Shown: positions 8,864 to 17,470 of the stretch, in pieces
How positions within the stretch are numbered: the first letter of the stretch is position 1
Layout: every line of letters begins with the position of its first letter
NCBI GenBank assembly: GCA_007119795.1
Contig: SKOZ01000031.1
Coordinates: forward strand, 10,784 to 74,783
DNA length: 64,000 nucleotides
Direction of reading: 5' to 3'
Origin: Planctomycetales bacterium
GTDB lineage: Bacteria; Planctomycetota; Planctomycetia; Pirellulales; Thermoguttaceae
The notes under the pieces: generated by a model
What the model was told of the DNA's origin: nothing
The model's database searches: none
What the model saw: only the letters and a program-made list of their open reading frames with translations
Program-made: the position numbers and the translations under genes

Positions 8864-11704
8864 ATGCGATCGTGTGCCCTCCTTTTCGGGTTGGTCCTGT
8901 TGCTTTGCGGTGTGGGCGCGGCGGCCAGCCCCGCAGGCGAGCCGTGCCCGATCGAGGCCGACTGGCTCCTCCAGCTCGATCGGGGGATTCCGGGAGACGC
9001 CGAACCCCTCGAGGTGACCCTGGAGAGCGATGCCGCCGGTGCCGTGGACGGCGTCATCGACGGCACCTGGGGGTTCCACACCAAGATCGAGGCCGATCCC
9101 TGGTGGCAGGTCGACCTGGGAGAGGTGGTCGAACTGGGACGGCTGGTCCTCTACAACCGCTGCGATGCCACCGGCGAGCGGAACCGGCGGATCCTCGTCC
9201 TCCTCAGCGACGACGGTGAGGACTTCCGACAGGTCTACCAGCACGATGGCAGCGATTTCTGGGGCCACTCCGATGGCAAACCCCTGGAAGTCCAGCTTAC
9301 CGGCAACCAGGCCCGCTTCGTTCGCCTGCAGCTCCCCGGCGTGAGCTACTTCCACCTCGACGAGGTCCAGGTCTTCCCGGCGGGGGGAGAACAGAACGTT
9401 GCCCTGGGCAAGCCGGCTACGCAGAGCAGCCTCAGCCAGTGGTCGACGGCCCGCCGACCCGGAGCCGCCCAGGATCGGACGTATCCGACCGAAGGGGTGA
9501 TCGCCCGCGGTCGAGAGCTGGCGGACAAGCTCCGTTCGCTGGGTGCCGAGGTGGACGATCAGGTCCGCGAACTCGCCCGCGTGGGCGAGCGCCTGGCGGA
9601 GCTTCCGCAGGCTGCTCCGGCCGAGGAGCACCAGGCCTTGTACTTCGCGGCCCGCTGGGCCGTGCGGCGGATGGCCCTGCGGAACCCGCTGTTGGACTTC
9701 GACACGATCCTGTTCACGAAGCGGATTCCTCCCGGGTTCCCCCACATGTCGGACGAATACTACGGCTGGTGGTCGCGGGGGGGCGGCGGCATCTATCTCT
9801 TGGAAGGGTTCACCACCGACCAGCCCCGCATCCGCTCGCTCACGGAAGGTTGGGAAGTGGGCAGCTTCATCCGCCCCGACATCTCCTCCGACGGCGAGCG
9901 GGTCCTTTTCGCCTATGCCCGCTTTTACCCGGAAGTGAATGAGATTGCCGACAAGGTCAACAAGGACAACCTCCCTGAGGACGCCTTCTACCAGGTCTAC
10001 GAGATGGCCATCGATGGTTCCTGGGTGAGGCGGCTCACACACGGCAAGTACGACAGCTTCGACGCCCGCTACCTCCCCAACGGCGACATCGTCTTCCTCT
10101 CCACGCGGAAGGGGCAATCCGTACAAGTGAGCCCCTGCACGGCCGGGGCAACTCTCGAAGTGCCCGATCTGCCCGACAGCTACGTCCGCTGCGGGGGCGA
10201 CAACAGCCGGCCGGTGCCGGTGTTCACGCTGCACCGCATGACCCCCGACGGCCGGAACCTGCTGCCCATCTCAGCCTTCGAGAACTTCGAGTGGACGCCC
10301 TACGTTGCCGGCGACGGCCGCATCCTCTACGCCCGCTGGGACTACATCGACCGCCACAACGACCCCTTCATGAGCCTCTGGTCGAAGAACCCGGACGGCA
10401 CCAACCCGCAGCTCGTTTACGGCAACTACACGGTCAGGCCGCAGTGCGTCTTCGAGGCCCAGCCGGTCCCCGGTTCCCACCAGCTCATGTTCACGGCCTC
10501 GGCGCACCACTCCAACCTGGGCGGCTCCATCGTGCTCTTCGACCGCAACCGCGGCACCGAGGGGGAATCGCCCCTGACGCGTCTGACCCCGGAAGTCCCC
10601 TTCCCGGAGACCGAGGGTTGGCCGGGCCACTACTACCTGAACCCCCACCCGCTCTCGGAGGACTTCTTCCTGGTCGCCTGGAGCGATGCCCCCCTGCCGG
10701 CGCACACGCGCCTCATGGACCCGGAGAACAACCCCATCGCCTCCATGGGCGTCTACCTCCGCGACGCGCTGGGGAACATGGAACTGCTCTACCGGGACGC
10801 GGAGATTTCCAGCCTCACGCCGCTCCCCGTCCGGCCCCGCCAGCAGCCGCCCATCGTTGCCGAGCTTGCCGCGTGGGACGGTCCGCGGGAGGGACGCTTC
10901 CTGCTGCAGGACGTCTACCAGGGCCTGGGCATGGAGGCACTCTCTCGCGGTACGATCCACAGCCTCCGCGTGGTGGCCGTGCCGCCGAAGGTCCAGCCGC
11001 ACATGAACCAGCCGGTGCTGGGCGTCTCGGCCGAAGATCCGGGCAAGTATGTGCTGGGGACCGTCCCCGTTGCCGAGGACGGCTCGGCCTACTTCCGCGT
11101 TCCGAGCGGGGTGCCGGTTCTCTTTCAGGCTCTGGACGCCGAGGGATACGCCGTGCAGACGATGCGCTCGCTGACCTACCTGCAGCCGGGCCAGACGCTC
11201 TCGTGCATCGGCTGCCACGAGCACCGCGACCAGTCGCCCTCGGTGGGGAGCTTTCCGCTGGCGGCCCGCACCGCGCCCGCGCGGCTGCGCCCCGGCCCGG
11301 AGGGCTCCTGGCCGCTCCGCTACGACCGGCTCGTCCAGCCGGTGCTCGATAACCACTGCGTCTCGTGCCACCATCCGGGGGCGGAAGATCCCCAGGCCGC
11401 GGCTTTCGACCTCACACCCAGCCGGTCGTACGAGAGCCTGGTCCACTATGCGGACGGGGACCTCTTCGACCTGGCATTCGAGAAGGACCAGTCCTTCGTG
11501 GGCGAATGCCCCGCGCAGAACAGCAAGATCATGGCCCTCCTAAGGGAGGGGCATCACGATGTGCGGCTCGATTCGGAAAGCCTGGAGCGCCTGACCACCT
11601 GGATGGACACCTACGCGCACCGCCAGGGCCACTTCAGTCCGGAGCAGGAGGAAGCGCTCCACCGGCTCAGAGAGCAGTGGTCCGAGATGCTCGAACCGCG
11701 CTAG
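8864..11704 (+). CDS. Hydrazine-synthase-alpha-like beta-propeller protein with discoidin domain and two haem c sites
   Basis: A 946-residue secreted protein. In order: signal peptide (MRSCALLFGLVLLLCGVGAAASPA); a discoidin/F5-8C-like carbohydrate-binding region (about 40-190); a linker helix; a TolB/WD40-like propeller (about 280-640) with repeats such as RLTHGKYDSFDARYLPNGD; a domain resembling the middle domain of hydrazine synthase alpha; and a C-terminal cytochrome c region with CIGCH (781-785) and CVSCH (832-836). Such proteins are widespread in planctomycetes that do not perform anammox, so hydrazine synthesis should not be assumed. An extracytoplasmic redox or sugar-linked role is likely. 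It stands alone, 152 bases after the DUF1559 gene. Confidence 0.72.
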   Translation: MRSCALLFGLVLLLCGVGAAASPAGEPCPIEADWLLQLDRGIPGDAEPLEVTLESDAAGAVDGVIDGTWGFHTKIEADPWWQVDLGEVVELGRLVLYNRCDATGERNRRILVLLSDDGEDFRQVYQHDGSDFWGHSDGKPLEVQLTGNQARFVRLQLPGVSYFHLDEVQVFPAGGEQNVALGKPATQSSLSQWSTARRPGAAQDRTYPTEGVIARGRELADKLRSLGAEVDDQVRELARVGERLAELPQAAPAEEHQALYFAARWAVRRMALRNPLLDFDTILFTKRIPPGFPHMSDEYYGWWSRGGGGIYLLEGFTTDQPRIRSLTEGWEVGSFIRPDISSDGERVLFAYARFYPEVNEIADKVNKDNLPEDAFYQVYEMAIDGSWVRRLTHGKYDSFDARYLPNGDIVFLSTRKGQSVQVSPCTAGATLEVPDLPDSYVRCGGDNSRPVPVFTLHRMTPDGRNLLPISAFENFEWTPYVAGDGRILYARWDYIDRHNDPFMSLWSKNPDGTNPQLVYGNYTVRPQCVFEAQPVPGSHQLMFTASAHHSNLGGSIVLFDRNRGTEGESPLTRLTPEVPFPETEGWPGHYYLNPHPLSEDFFLVAWSDAPLPAHTRLMDPENNPIASMGVYLRDALGNMELLYRDAEISSLTPLPVRPRQQPPIVAELAAWDGPREGRFLLQDVYQGLGMEALSRGTIHSLRVVAVPPKVQPHMNQPVLGVSAEDPGKYVLGTVPVAEDGSAYFRVPSGVPVLFQALDAEGYAVQTMRSLTYLQPGQTLSCIGCHEHRDQSPSVGSFPLAARTAPARLRPGPEGSWPLRYDRLVQPVLDNHCVSCHHPGAEDPQAAAFDLTPSRSYESLVHYADGDLFDLAFEKDQSFVGECPAQNSKIMALLREGHHDVRLDSESLERLTTWMDTYAHRQGHFSPEQEEALHRLREQWSEMLEPR

Positions 11705-11816
11705 TTGCCGCGCGGCTTCCGGAATGCGGTTTCCGGGGCCATGGCTGGAGCTTGCGGGCAGGCGACGCCCTCACGTCGGGCAGGACTTGTCTTGCCCTCC
11801 CTCGGCACGGCCCCAG

Positions 11817-11936
11817 CTAGCGGCCGTCCCATCGGCCCGAGGCGGCCCAGTGCTGGTGGACCATGACATCGCCGACGATCAGGCACACGAGGAGGAACGC
11901 CAGAATGAGGGTGGCCTGGATGGCGGCGAGTGACAT
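11817..11936 (-). CDS. Possible 39-residue single-pass membrane protein
   Basis: An ATG at 11936, with GAGG about 8 bases upstream, opens 39 codons ending in TAG. The product has one strong hydrophobic segment (residues 4-24, IQATLILAFLLVCLIVGDV) and a short hydrophilic tail with HQH and RWDGR. The segment's composition is typical of a membrane helix and the reading frame ends just after it. It is convergent with the preceding large gene. No family is recognised. It could be a chance frame in G+C-rich DNA. Confidence 0.35.
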   Translation of the reverse strand: MSLAAIQATLILAFLLVCLIVGDVMVHQHWAASGRWDGR

Positions 11937-12499
11937 GGGAACACCTCAAAGGGAGGGAGGATCACGGGGTCCGCCGGCGCAGGGTTACGGCGGCCTACCG
12001 AGACCATCATCGAAACGGAAGCGGAGGCGGCTGCAACTCCCTCTGCGCCCACGGCAACGGTCACGGAATCGGATGCGTCCCGCCAACCCGGCCAGTTTGC
12101 CTGAATCGCCTGGTCCGCGGCGCAAGTCCCGGCGCAGCAAGGCCCGGCAGGAGTCCGGTTGCCCGGCGGCCCGAGCTGAAGGGTAAGAAGGCGCTCTACC
12201 GGCCACAAATCCTCGCCCCGTGCGATGCGCTCGTATCGGGACGCCGCGAAGAGGCGGCCAGGCGCCCGCCCCCTTGTGGGGAGGCGGCGGCGTGGACTAT
12301 TCTACAGAAGCTTTTCGGCCGTACGGCCAGACTCTGCGCTTGCGTGCGCCCCCGCACTCATTCGTGGGGCAAGGAGTCCCACGTCTTCGTTCCAGGCCCG
12401 CTTGGCTCCTACGGTCCCTGGGGCGAAAGAACGGGACTGGTCCCCGCGGGGTCATGTGCAAGAATACGCGAAATCCTCCTCCCGATGGCATCATGAATT
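11937..12499. other. Intergenic region before pgi
   Basis: No convincing gene in 563 bases. Open frames exist on both strands but their products are Arg/Pro/Gly-rich with no domain. On the minus strand a stretch near 12180-12205 resembles the D-arm of a tRNA but lacks a T-arm and acceptor stem. The pgi promoter presumably lies in the less G+C-rich last 100 bases. Confidence 0.4.
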
Positions 12500-13909
12500 A
12501 TGGGCTCACCTATCGATCCGCTTCGCTATGATTACTCTCCCCTGGTCGCTTCGCCGGACGCCCCTTGCGTCGTCCGCGAGACAAGGCTCGCCGAGCCAGA
12601 CCTGAGTTGGCTGGTCCCGCGACTCGATTCGGCGCGGCGGGAGGTCCTCGAAGACGTGGCGCTCTTCCACAGCGGGAGACCGATCCCCGCCGAAAAGCAG
12701 CCCCTGGATGCCGCCTTCTTCGATCTTCCGGAACGCCTCTTGGATCGGGACCGGGCAGCGCTCGAGGCCATGAAGGCGACGGCCGACCGGCTCGCCGGCG
12801 AGGTGGACCGCGTGGTGGTTCTGGGCATCGGCGGGTCGTACATGGGTGCCCGGGCACTGTTCGAAGGCTGCTGCCACCCCTACCACAATGAATTGCGTCG
12901 GGAAGCCCGGCGCGACCGCCCACGGCTCTATTTCGAAGGGAACAACGTCGATAACGACGCCGCCCGCGGACTCCTCGATCTGCTCGCCGAGGAGAAGGAC
13001 TGGGCGATCGTGGTCATCAGTAAGAGCGGTGCCACGCTGGAGACGGCCGTGGCTTTGCGGCTCTTCCTCGAAGCACTCCGCCGTTCGTGCGGAGGCGACG
13101 TGTCCCTGATCCGCCGCCGCCTGGTGCCCATCACGGGGGAGCAGGGACGCCTGCGGGAGCTGGCGGAGCGGATCGGCTGTGAAGCAACGTTCCCCGTGCT
13201 CGATGGGGTGGGCGGGCGGTTCTCGGTGCTCAGCGCGGTGGGGCTGGTGCCGGCGGCGTTGCTGGGGCTCGACGTCGAGCGGCTCCTCGAAGGGGCAGCG
13301 GCCATGAACGCCTGTTTCCGCACCGCCGCCCCACTCGAATGCCCACCGCTGGCCTTCGCGGGCGTCGGCCACTGGATGGAGGCCCGCCGCGGGGCGGCCA
13401 TCCGCGTTCTATCCACGTGGGGGAAGCGGCTCGAAGCCCTCGGGCTCTGGTACGACCAGTTGCTCGCCGAGAGCCTCGGCAAGCATGGCCAGGGGGCCAC
13501 GCCCTTGACCGTGGTGAACACCCGCGACCTGCACTCGCGGGGCCAGCAGCACCAGGAGGGCCGCCGCGACAAGCTGATCACGAACCTTTCCGTGGAGACG
13601 CCGCAGAGTTCGCCGCTGGCCGTGCCGCGGTCCGAATGGGACGAGGACCGGCTCAACGAGCTTGCGGGCAAGACGCTCCCGGAGGTCCTCGAGGCAGCCT
13701 TCGCGGGAACGAACCAGGCGTATCACGAGGACCGCCGGCCGACGGCCACGATCCACCTGCCCAAGCTGGACGAGGCCACCCTCGGACAGCTCTTTCAGAT
13801 GCTCATGCTCTCCACGGTGGTCGAGGGGCGGTTGGTGGGGATCAACCCCTACGGCCAACCGGGCGTGGAGGCCTACAAACGCCACATGAACGAGTTTTTA
13901 CGGAGGTGA
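12500..13909 (+). CDS. pgi: Glucose-6-phosphate isomerase
   Basis: A 469-residue cytosolic enzyme interconverting glucose 6-phosphate and fructose 6-phosphate in glycolysis and gluconeogenesis. Two SIS subdomains are visible: LGIGGSYMGAR (about residues 112-122) begins the first, and SKSGATLET holds the phosphate-binding serines. The signature region LGKHGQGATPLTVVNTRD and the C-terminal VEGRLVGINPYGQPGVEAYK with the catalytic Lys are present. Length fits the bacterial/Firmicute-like class (about 450) rather than the 550-residue E. coli type. It is followed 6 bases later by a UPF0173 gene, probably co-transcribed. Confidence 0.93.
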   Translation: MGSPIDPLRYDYSPLVASPDAPCVVRETRLAEPDLSWLVPRLDSARREVLEDVALFHSGRPIPAEKQPLDAAFFDLPERLLDRDRAALEAMKATADRLAGEVDRVVVLGIGGSYMGARALFEGCCHPYHNELRREARRDRPRLYFEGNNVDNDAARGLLDLLAEEKDWAIVVISKSGATLETAVALRLFLEALRRSCGGDVSLIRRRLVPITGEQGRLRELAERIGCEATFPVLDGVGGRFSVLSAVGLVPAALLGLDVERLLEGAAAMNACFRTAAPLECPPLAFAGVGHWMEARRGAAIRVLSTWGKRLEALGLWYDQLLAESLGKHGQGATPLTVVNTRDLHSRGQQHQEGRRDKLITNLSVETPQSSPLAVPRSEWDEDRLNELAGKTLPEVLEAAFAGTNQAYHEDRRPTATIHLPKLDEATLGQLFQMLMLSTVVEGRLVGINPYGQPGVEAYKRHMNEFLRR

Positions 13910-13915
13910 CGACGG

Positions 13916-14605
13916 ATGGCTACCGAATTGACCTGGCTGGGACACGGCACCTGGCTCATCGTCGCGGGCGAACACCGCATCCTGCTCGACCCCTTCCTGG
14001 ACGACAACCCGCTGGCCCCGGCCCGCTCCGACGAGGTGGATGCCGACTTCCTGCTCATCTCGCACGGGCACTTCGACCACGTGAGCGATGCGGCGAAGAT
14101 TGCCGAGCGGTGCGGCAGCACGGTCATCGCCAACTTCGAAATCTGCCAATGGCTCGAGCAGCAGGGGGTGGCGAAGTACCACCCGATGAACGTCGGCGGC
14201 GCCTGCCGGCAGCCGTTCGGGGTGGTGAAGATGACCATCGCCCACCACACCTCGATGCTCCCCGACGGGGCCAACGGCGGCGTCGCCGGCGGCTTTCTGA
14301 TCACGTTCCCCGAGGGGAAGGTCTATTTCGCCTGCGACACCGCGCTCTTCCTGGACATGCAGTTGATCGGCGCCGCCGGCCTGGACCTGGCGGTGCTGCC
14401 CATCGGCGACAATTTCACCATGGGTCCCGACGACGCCCTGGAGGCCGTCAAGCTGTTGCGCCCCAAGCGGGTCGTCCCCGTCCACAGCAACACCTGGCCG
14501 CTGATCGCCCAGGACGCCCCGGCCTGGGCCGAACGGGTGCGGACCCATTCCGACGCCGAGCCGATCGTCCTCGAGCCCGGCGGCAAGATCGCCCTGACCG
14601 GCTGA
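13916..14605 (+). CDS. UPF0173 metal-dependent hydrolase
   Basis: A 229-residue metallo-beta-lactamase-fold protein of the UPF0173 (UlaG/YtkL-like) group. It starts with the family opening TELTWLGHGTWLI, has the metal motif SHGHFDHVSDA (about residues 56-66), a later Asp ligand in YFACDTALF and a His in VVPVHSNTW. Related enzymes cleave lactones or phosphodiesters; the substrate is unknown. It starts 6 bases after pgi, so the pair is likely one transcript, which hints at a role near sugar-phosphate metabolism (inference). It ends 3 bases before a convergent gene. Confidence 0.85.
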   Translation: MATELTWLGHGTWLIVAGEHRILLDPFLDDNPLAPARSDEVDADFLLISHGHFDHVSDAAKIAERCGSTVIANFEICQWLEQQGVAKYHPMNVGGACRQPFGVVKMTIAHHTSMLPDGANGGVAGGFLITFPEGKVYFACDTALFLDMQLIGAAGLDLAVLPIGDNFTMGPDDALEAVKLLRPKRVVPVHSNTWPLIAQDAPAWAERVRTHSDAEPIVLEPGGKIALTG

Positions 14606-14608
14606 GGT

Positions 14609-15214
14609 TCAGCTTTCGAAGGCGGCGCGAACGGCGGGGTCGAAGAGCACCACCAGGGCCCAGATGCCGAAGGGGATGCTCAAGACGAAGCAGGGACCAA
14701 TACAGGGGATGCAGGCGATGATCGCCGCAGCCACGGCAAAGCCGTAGTTGCGGAGTTGCCGCATGTGTCCGGTGCCGACGAAGACAATCGCCGCCATCGC
14801 CAATTGGAAGGTGTTTCCCGTGAACCTGGCGATCCCCGGGCCGAAGCCGGCGGGCCCGAACGGTCCCATGCCGACAAAAGGCCGTCCGCCTGCGACGATC
14901 CCCAAGAGTTGGACCAAGAGGAAGACGGCCAACAGGACGAACCAGGCTCCGGCGAGCAATCGCAGGATCGTGGCCGGGGTGACCAACTGCTCGCGGATCT
15001 GTTCGCGAGTCAGAGAGGCGGCGGCGGTCAGGGGTGGCCGTTCGGCGGAGGTGCCGAAGGGCGTTCCGCCGGGACTTGCTTCCTGCCCGGGGGGTGGCGG
15101 GGCGGGGATGGTGAGCGTCGCTCCGCAGTGGCCGCAGCGGCTGGCCTGCCCGGCGGTACCGTCGGGCACGCGGAGCAGGGCGCCGCAGTGAGTGCAGGTG
15201 AATTCGATCGGCAT
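14609..15214 (-). CDS. Zinc-ribbon membrane protein
   Basis: A 201-residue protein of a type common in planctomycetes. Residues 7-35 form a two-CxxC zinc ribbon (CTHCG, CGHCG) like that of the DUF1559 protein at 7854. A Pro-rich linker follows, then a region with about three membrane segments (LLAGAWFVLLAVFLLVQLLGI; FQLAMAAIVFVGTGHM; FAVAAAIIACIPCIGPCFVLSIPFGIWALVVL). The last segment has a CIPCIGPC cysteine run. Function unknown. The gene lies 27 bases upstream of pheT on the same strand's downstream side (it follows pheT), so it may be the last gene of the phe transcript. Confidence 0.7.
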   Translation of the reverse strand: MPIEFTCTHCGALLRVPDGTAGQASRCGHCGATLTIPAPPPPGQEASPGGTPFGTSAERPPLTAAASLTREQIREQLVTPATILRLLAGAWFVLLAVFLLVQLLGIVAGGRPFVGMGPFGPAGFGPGIARFTGNTFQLAMAAIVFVGTGHMRQLRNYGFAVAAAIIACIPCIGPCFVLSIPFGIWALVVLFDPAVRAAFES

Positions 15215-15241
15215 GGCATGGGTTCCCGTTCGAGCGCGGCC

Positions 15242-17254
15242 TCAGCGCAGTTCGGCATTGTGGGCCTGGCGGCAGGCGGCGACGATGCGGTCGCGAATCG
15301 CGTCGGCCTGTTGGTTGGTCATCGTGCCTTCCCGCGAACGGAGCGTCAAGCTCATCAGCAGGCTCTTCCTACCCGCGCCGATCCGTTGCAGATCGCGGTA
15401 CGTGTCGAGGTAATCAAGCCCTTCGAACGGCTCGCCGCTGGCTGCGCGGACCGTAGCGGCCACGTCGGCCCAGCGGACCGCCTCGTCGACCACGAGGTTC
15501 AGATCGCGCGATACCGCCGGATAGGCTGTCAGGGGAGTGTAGCGGGGGACCAGGCAGGCCGCCTCGATGAGCGGCTCGATTTTCAGTTCGGCGACGCAGG
15601 TGCGGCTGCGGAGATCGAACTGCTTGAGTCCCTCGGCCTGTATTTCGCCGAGGTATCCCAGAGTCTCGCCGTGGAGTGCAAGGTGGCAGGAGGCCGCCGG
15701 GTCGAGCGGCGGCTGGCCGCAGGGGGCGGCTTGAAGCTCGGCCGTGATCCCCAGTGCATCGAGCAGGGCTTCCACGGCGCCTTTGACCTCGCGGAAACCT
15801 CGCCCGCTGGTGACGGCGAGCATCACCGGTTCGCGGGGGAGCGGCCCTTCGTGAGGAAGGTAGACGCGGGCGATCTCGAAGAGCTCGATGTCGGGATTCG
15901 AGAGGGCCTCGTTGATCTTGCGGGCGGCAAGCAGGCTGGGGACCAGGCTGCGCCGGAGGCGATCGGCACCACGGAGGATGGTGATGCGTGTCGCCAGCGG
16001 AGCGACGTCGGTCCAAGGGCTGAAGGCCTCCGAGGCGGCCGCGTCGACGACGCTGGGGGTCACCGCTTCGTCGAATCCCAGGGCGCAGAGCGTCTGCCGG
16101 ACCTTGGCGAGGACCCGATCCTCGAGCCGCCGCGACGAAGGCGCCATGGGAACGCTGACGTCTTCGGGGATCTCCTCGTAGCCGTGGATGCGGGCTACCT
16201 CTTCGATGAGATCGGCCTCGCGCGTCAGATCGCGCCGCCAGGTGGGGGAGATTACCTCGATGCGGCGGGCTTCCTGCCGCTGCACGGCGTTACCCAGGGA
16301 GGAAAGGATGTCGCGGACCCGTTCGGGTGGCACCTCGATGCCCAGGATGCGCTTCAGTTGGGCGAAGCGGAGGACCACCGCTTCACGGGGCTTGGGCCGG
16401 GGGCCCACATCGACCACACCCTGGCAGAGGACGCCGCCGGCGGCCTCGAGGATCAGTTCGCAACAGCGGCGGCTGGCCCAGTCGATGCCGTGAGAATCGA
16501 CGCCGCGCTCGAAGCGATACGAGGAGTCGCTGGCAAGGCCCAGCGTCCGCGAGGTGCTGCGGATGGAGACCGGATCGAACTCGGCGGCCTCGACCAGCAC
16601 GTCCGTCGTCTCCGGACCGATCTCCGTGGCCGCTCCTCCCATGACCCCGCCGATGGCCACCGTCCGCTCGCCGTCGGCAATCACGCACATGCCCGCCGAA
16701 AGGGCGTACTCCTTGTGATCGATGGCCTCAATGGTTTCACCGGGGCGGGGCTCGCGGACCACGATCCGCCGGCCGCGCAGACCGGCGAAGTCGAAGGCGT
16801 GCAGCGGCTGCCCGCATTCGAAGAGGACGTAGTTCGTCACGTCGACCACGTTGTTGATCGCCGTCACGCCGATCGCGGCCAGCCGCTGCCGCATCCACTC
16901 CGGGCTGGGGCCGATCTTCACGCCCTGGACGAGGCGGGCCGTATAACGGGTGCAGAGCCGGGGGCACTCAATGGCTACGTCGAGGAGGCTCTCGACCGCG
17001 GGGCCCGTCTCGTCGGGCAGGGCCTTGGGGATCGAGAGCGGCCGGCCGAAGAGAACGGCAATCTCGCGGGCCACGCCGATGTGCCCCAGGCAGTCGGGAC
17101 GGTTGCTGGTGACCTCCAGGTCGATGGCCAGATCGCCGCCGACCTCGGCGGTCGATTCGTGGTTCAGCCCCGCCATCATCAGCCGCCGTTCGGCTTCCTC
17201 GATAGGCATATCGAGGGGGACGTACTGCTTGAGCCAGTTCCAGGAGACGATCAT
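15242..17254 (-). CDS. pheT: Phenylalanine--tRNA ligase beta subunit
   Basis: A 670-residue beta chain of the alpha2-beta2 enzyme charging tRNA-Phe. The start MIVSWNWLKQYV is the family opening. The B3/B4 region (FECGQPLHAFDFAGLRG, about 150-170), B5 domain, the catalytic-like core and the C-terminal anticodon-binding FDX domain (AYPAVSRDLNLVVDE, about 575-590) are all present. The N-terminal OB-fold tRNA-binding insert is absent, explaining a length shorter than the 790-800 of E. coli. The start codon has no Shine-Dalgarno; instead heptad repeats (17261-17288) end 6 bases before it. pheS lies 216 bases upstream, an unusually wide gap filled with repeats. Confidence 0.92.
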   Translation of the reverse strand: MIVSWNWLKQYVPLDMPIEEAERRLMMAGLNHESTAEVGGDLAIDLEVTSNRPDCLGHIGVAREIAVLFGRPLSIPKALPDETGPAVESLLDVAIECPRLCTRYTARLVQGVKIGPSPEWMRQRLAAIGVTAINNVVDVTNYVLFECGQPLHAFDFAGLRGRRIVVREPRPGETIEAIDHKEYALSAGMCVIADGERTVAIGGVMGGAATEIGPETTDVLVEAAEFDPVSIRSTSRTLGLASDSSYRFERGVDSHGIDWASRRCCELILEAAGGVLCQGVVDVGPRPKPREAVVLRFAQLKRILGIEVPPERVRDILSSLGNAVQRQEARRIEVISPTWRRDLTREADLIEEVARIHGYEEIPEDVSVPMAPSSRRLEDRVLAKVRQTLCALGFDEAVTPSVVDAAASEAFSPWTDVAPLATRITILRGADRLRRSLVPSLLAARKINEALSNPDIELFEIARVYLPHEGPLPREPVMLAVTSGRGFREVKGAVEALLDALGITAELQAAPCGQPPLDPAASCHLALHGETLGYLGEIQAEGLKQFDLRSRTCVAELKIEPLIEAACLVPRYTPLTAYPAVSRDLNLVVDEAVRWADVAATVRAASGEPFEGLDYLDTYRDLQRIGAGRKSLLMSLTLRSREGTMTNQQADAIRDRIVAACRQAHNAELR

Positions 17255-17260
17255 GAACGA

Positions 17261-17310
17261 TCCGTTGTCCGTTGTCCGTTGTCAGTGGGACGCGCCGGGG
17301 GCGCGAGGAA
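17261..17310 (-). repeat. Heptad repeat plus GC palindrome before pheT
   Basis: On the minus (coding) strand the order is a GC palindrome, CCACTGA, then CAACGGA three times, ending 6 bases before the pheT ATG. On the plus strand it reads TCCGTTG x3, TCAGTGG, then GACGCGCCGGGGGCGC. A second copy lies at 17417 and a third at 40889. The heptad units occupy 17261-17288 in perfect seven-base register. Confidence 0.85.
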
Positions 17311-17361
17311 ATTGCAAACAGTGGTGACGGACTATTTGTCGACGCCGTCATCACCACGTCG

Positions 17362-17382
17362 GGACGGATCGGCGATCCGTCC
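17362..17382. repeat. REP-like hairpin in the pheS-pheT gap
   Basis: GGACGGATC, a 3-base loop GGC, and GATCCGTCC form a perfect 9-bp stem between two heptad-repeat blocks. There is no T-run on either side, so it is not a standard terminator. It resembles dispersed palindromic elements; copy number elsewhere in the genome is unknown. Confidence 0.6.
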
Positions 17383-17416
17383 TACAGGCCGCGCCCGAGG
17401 CGGATGGAGCGGTTGG

Positions 17417-17466
17417 TCAGTTATCCGTTGTCCGTTGTCAGGGGGATGCGCCGGGGGCGCCAGGAA
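17417..17466 (-). repeat. Second heptad repeat plus GC palindrome, pheS-pheT gap
   Basis: Plus strand: TCAGTTA, TCCGTTG x2, TCAGGGG (17417-17444), then GATGCGCCGGGGGCGCC and AGGAAATAGC. It is a direct repeat of the element at 17261 in the same orientation, with a few base changes. It ends 4 bases before the pheS stop codon. Confidence 0.8.
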
Positions 17467-17470
17467 ATAG

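Noticed and set aside
8864..11704. Hydrazine synthase, implying anammox
   Set aside because: Only the alpha-like scaffold is present and such proteins occur widely in non-anammox planctomycetes; no beta/gamma subunit genes are seen.
12180..12210. tRNA-like D-arm (GTAGAGCGC) on the minus strand
   Set aside because: No matching acceptor stem, anticodon stem or T-arm with GTTCGA-type loop is present.
14756..17470. 904-codon plus-strand open frame antisense to pheT
   Set aside because: It is the shadow of pheT; the product has no domain and skewed composition.
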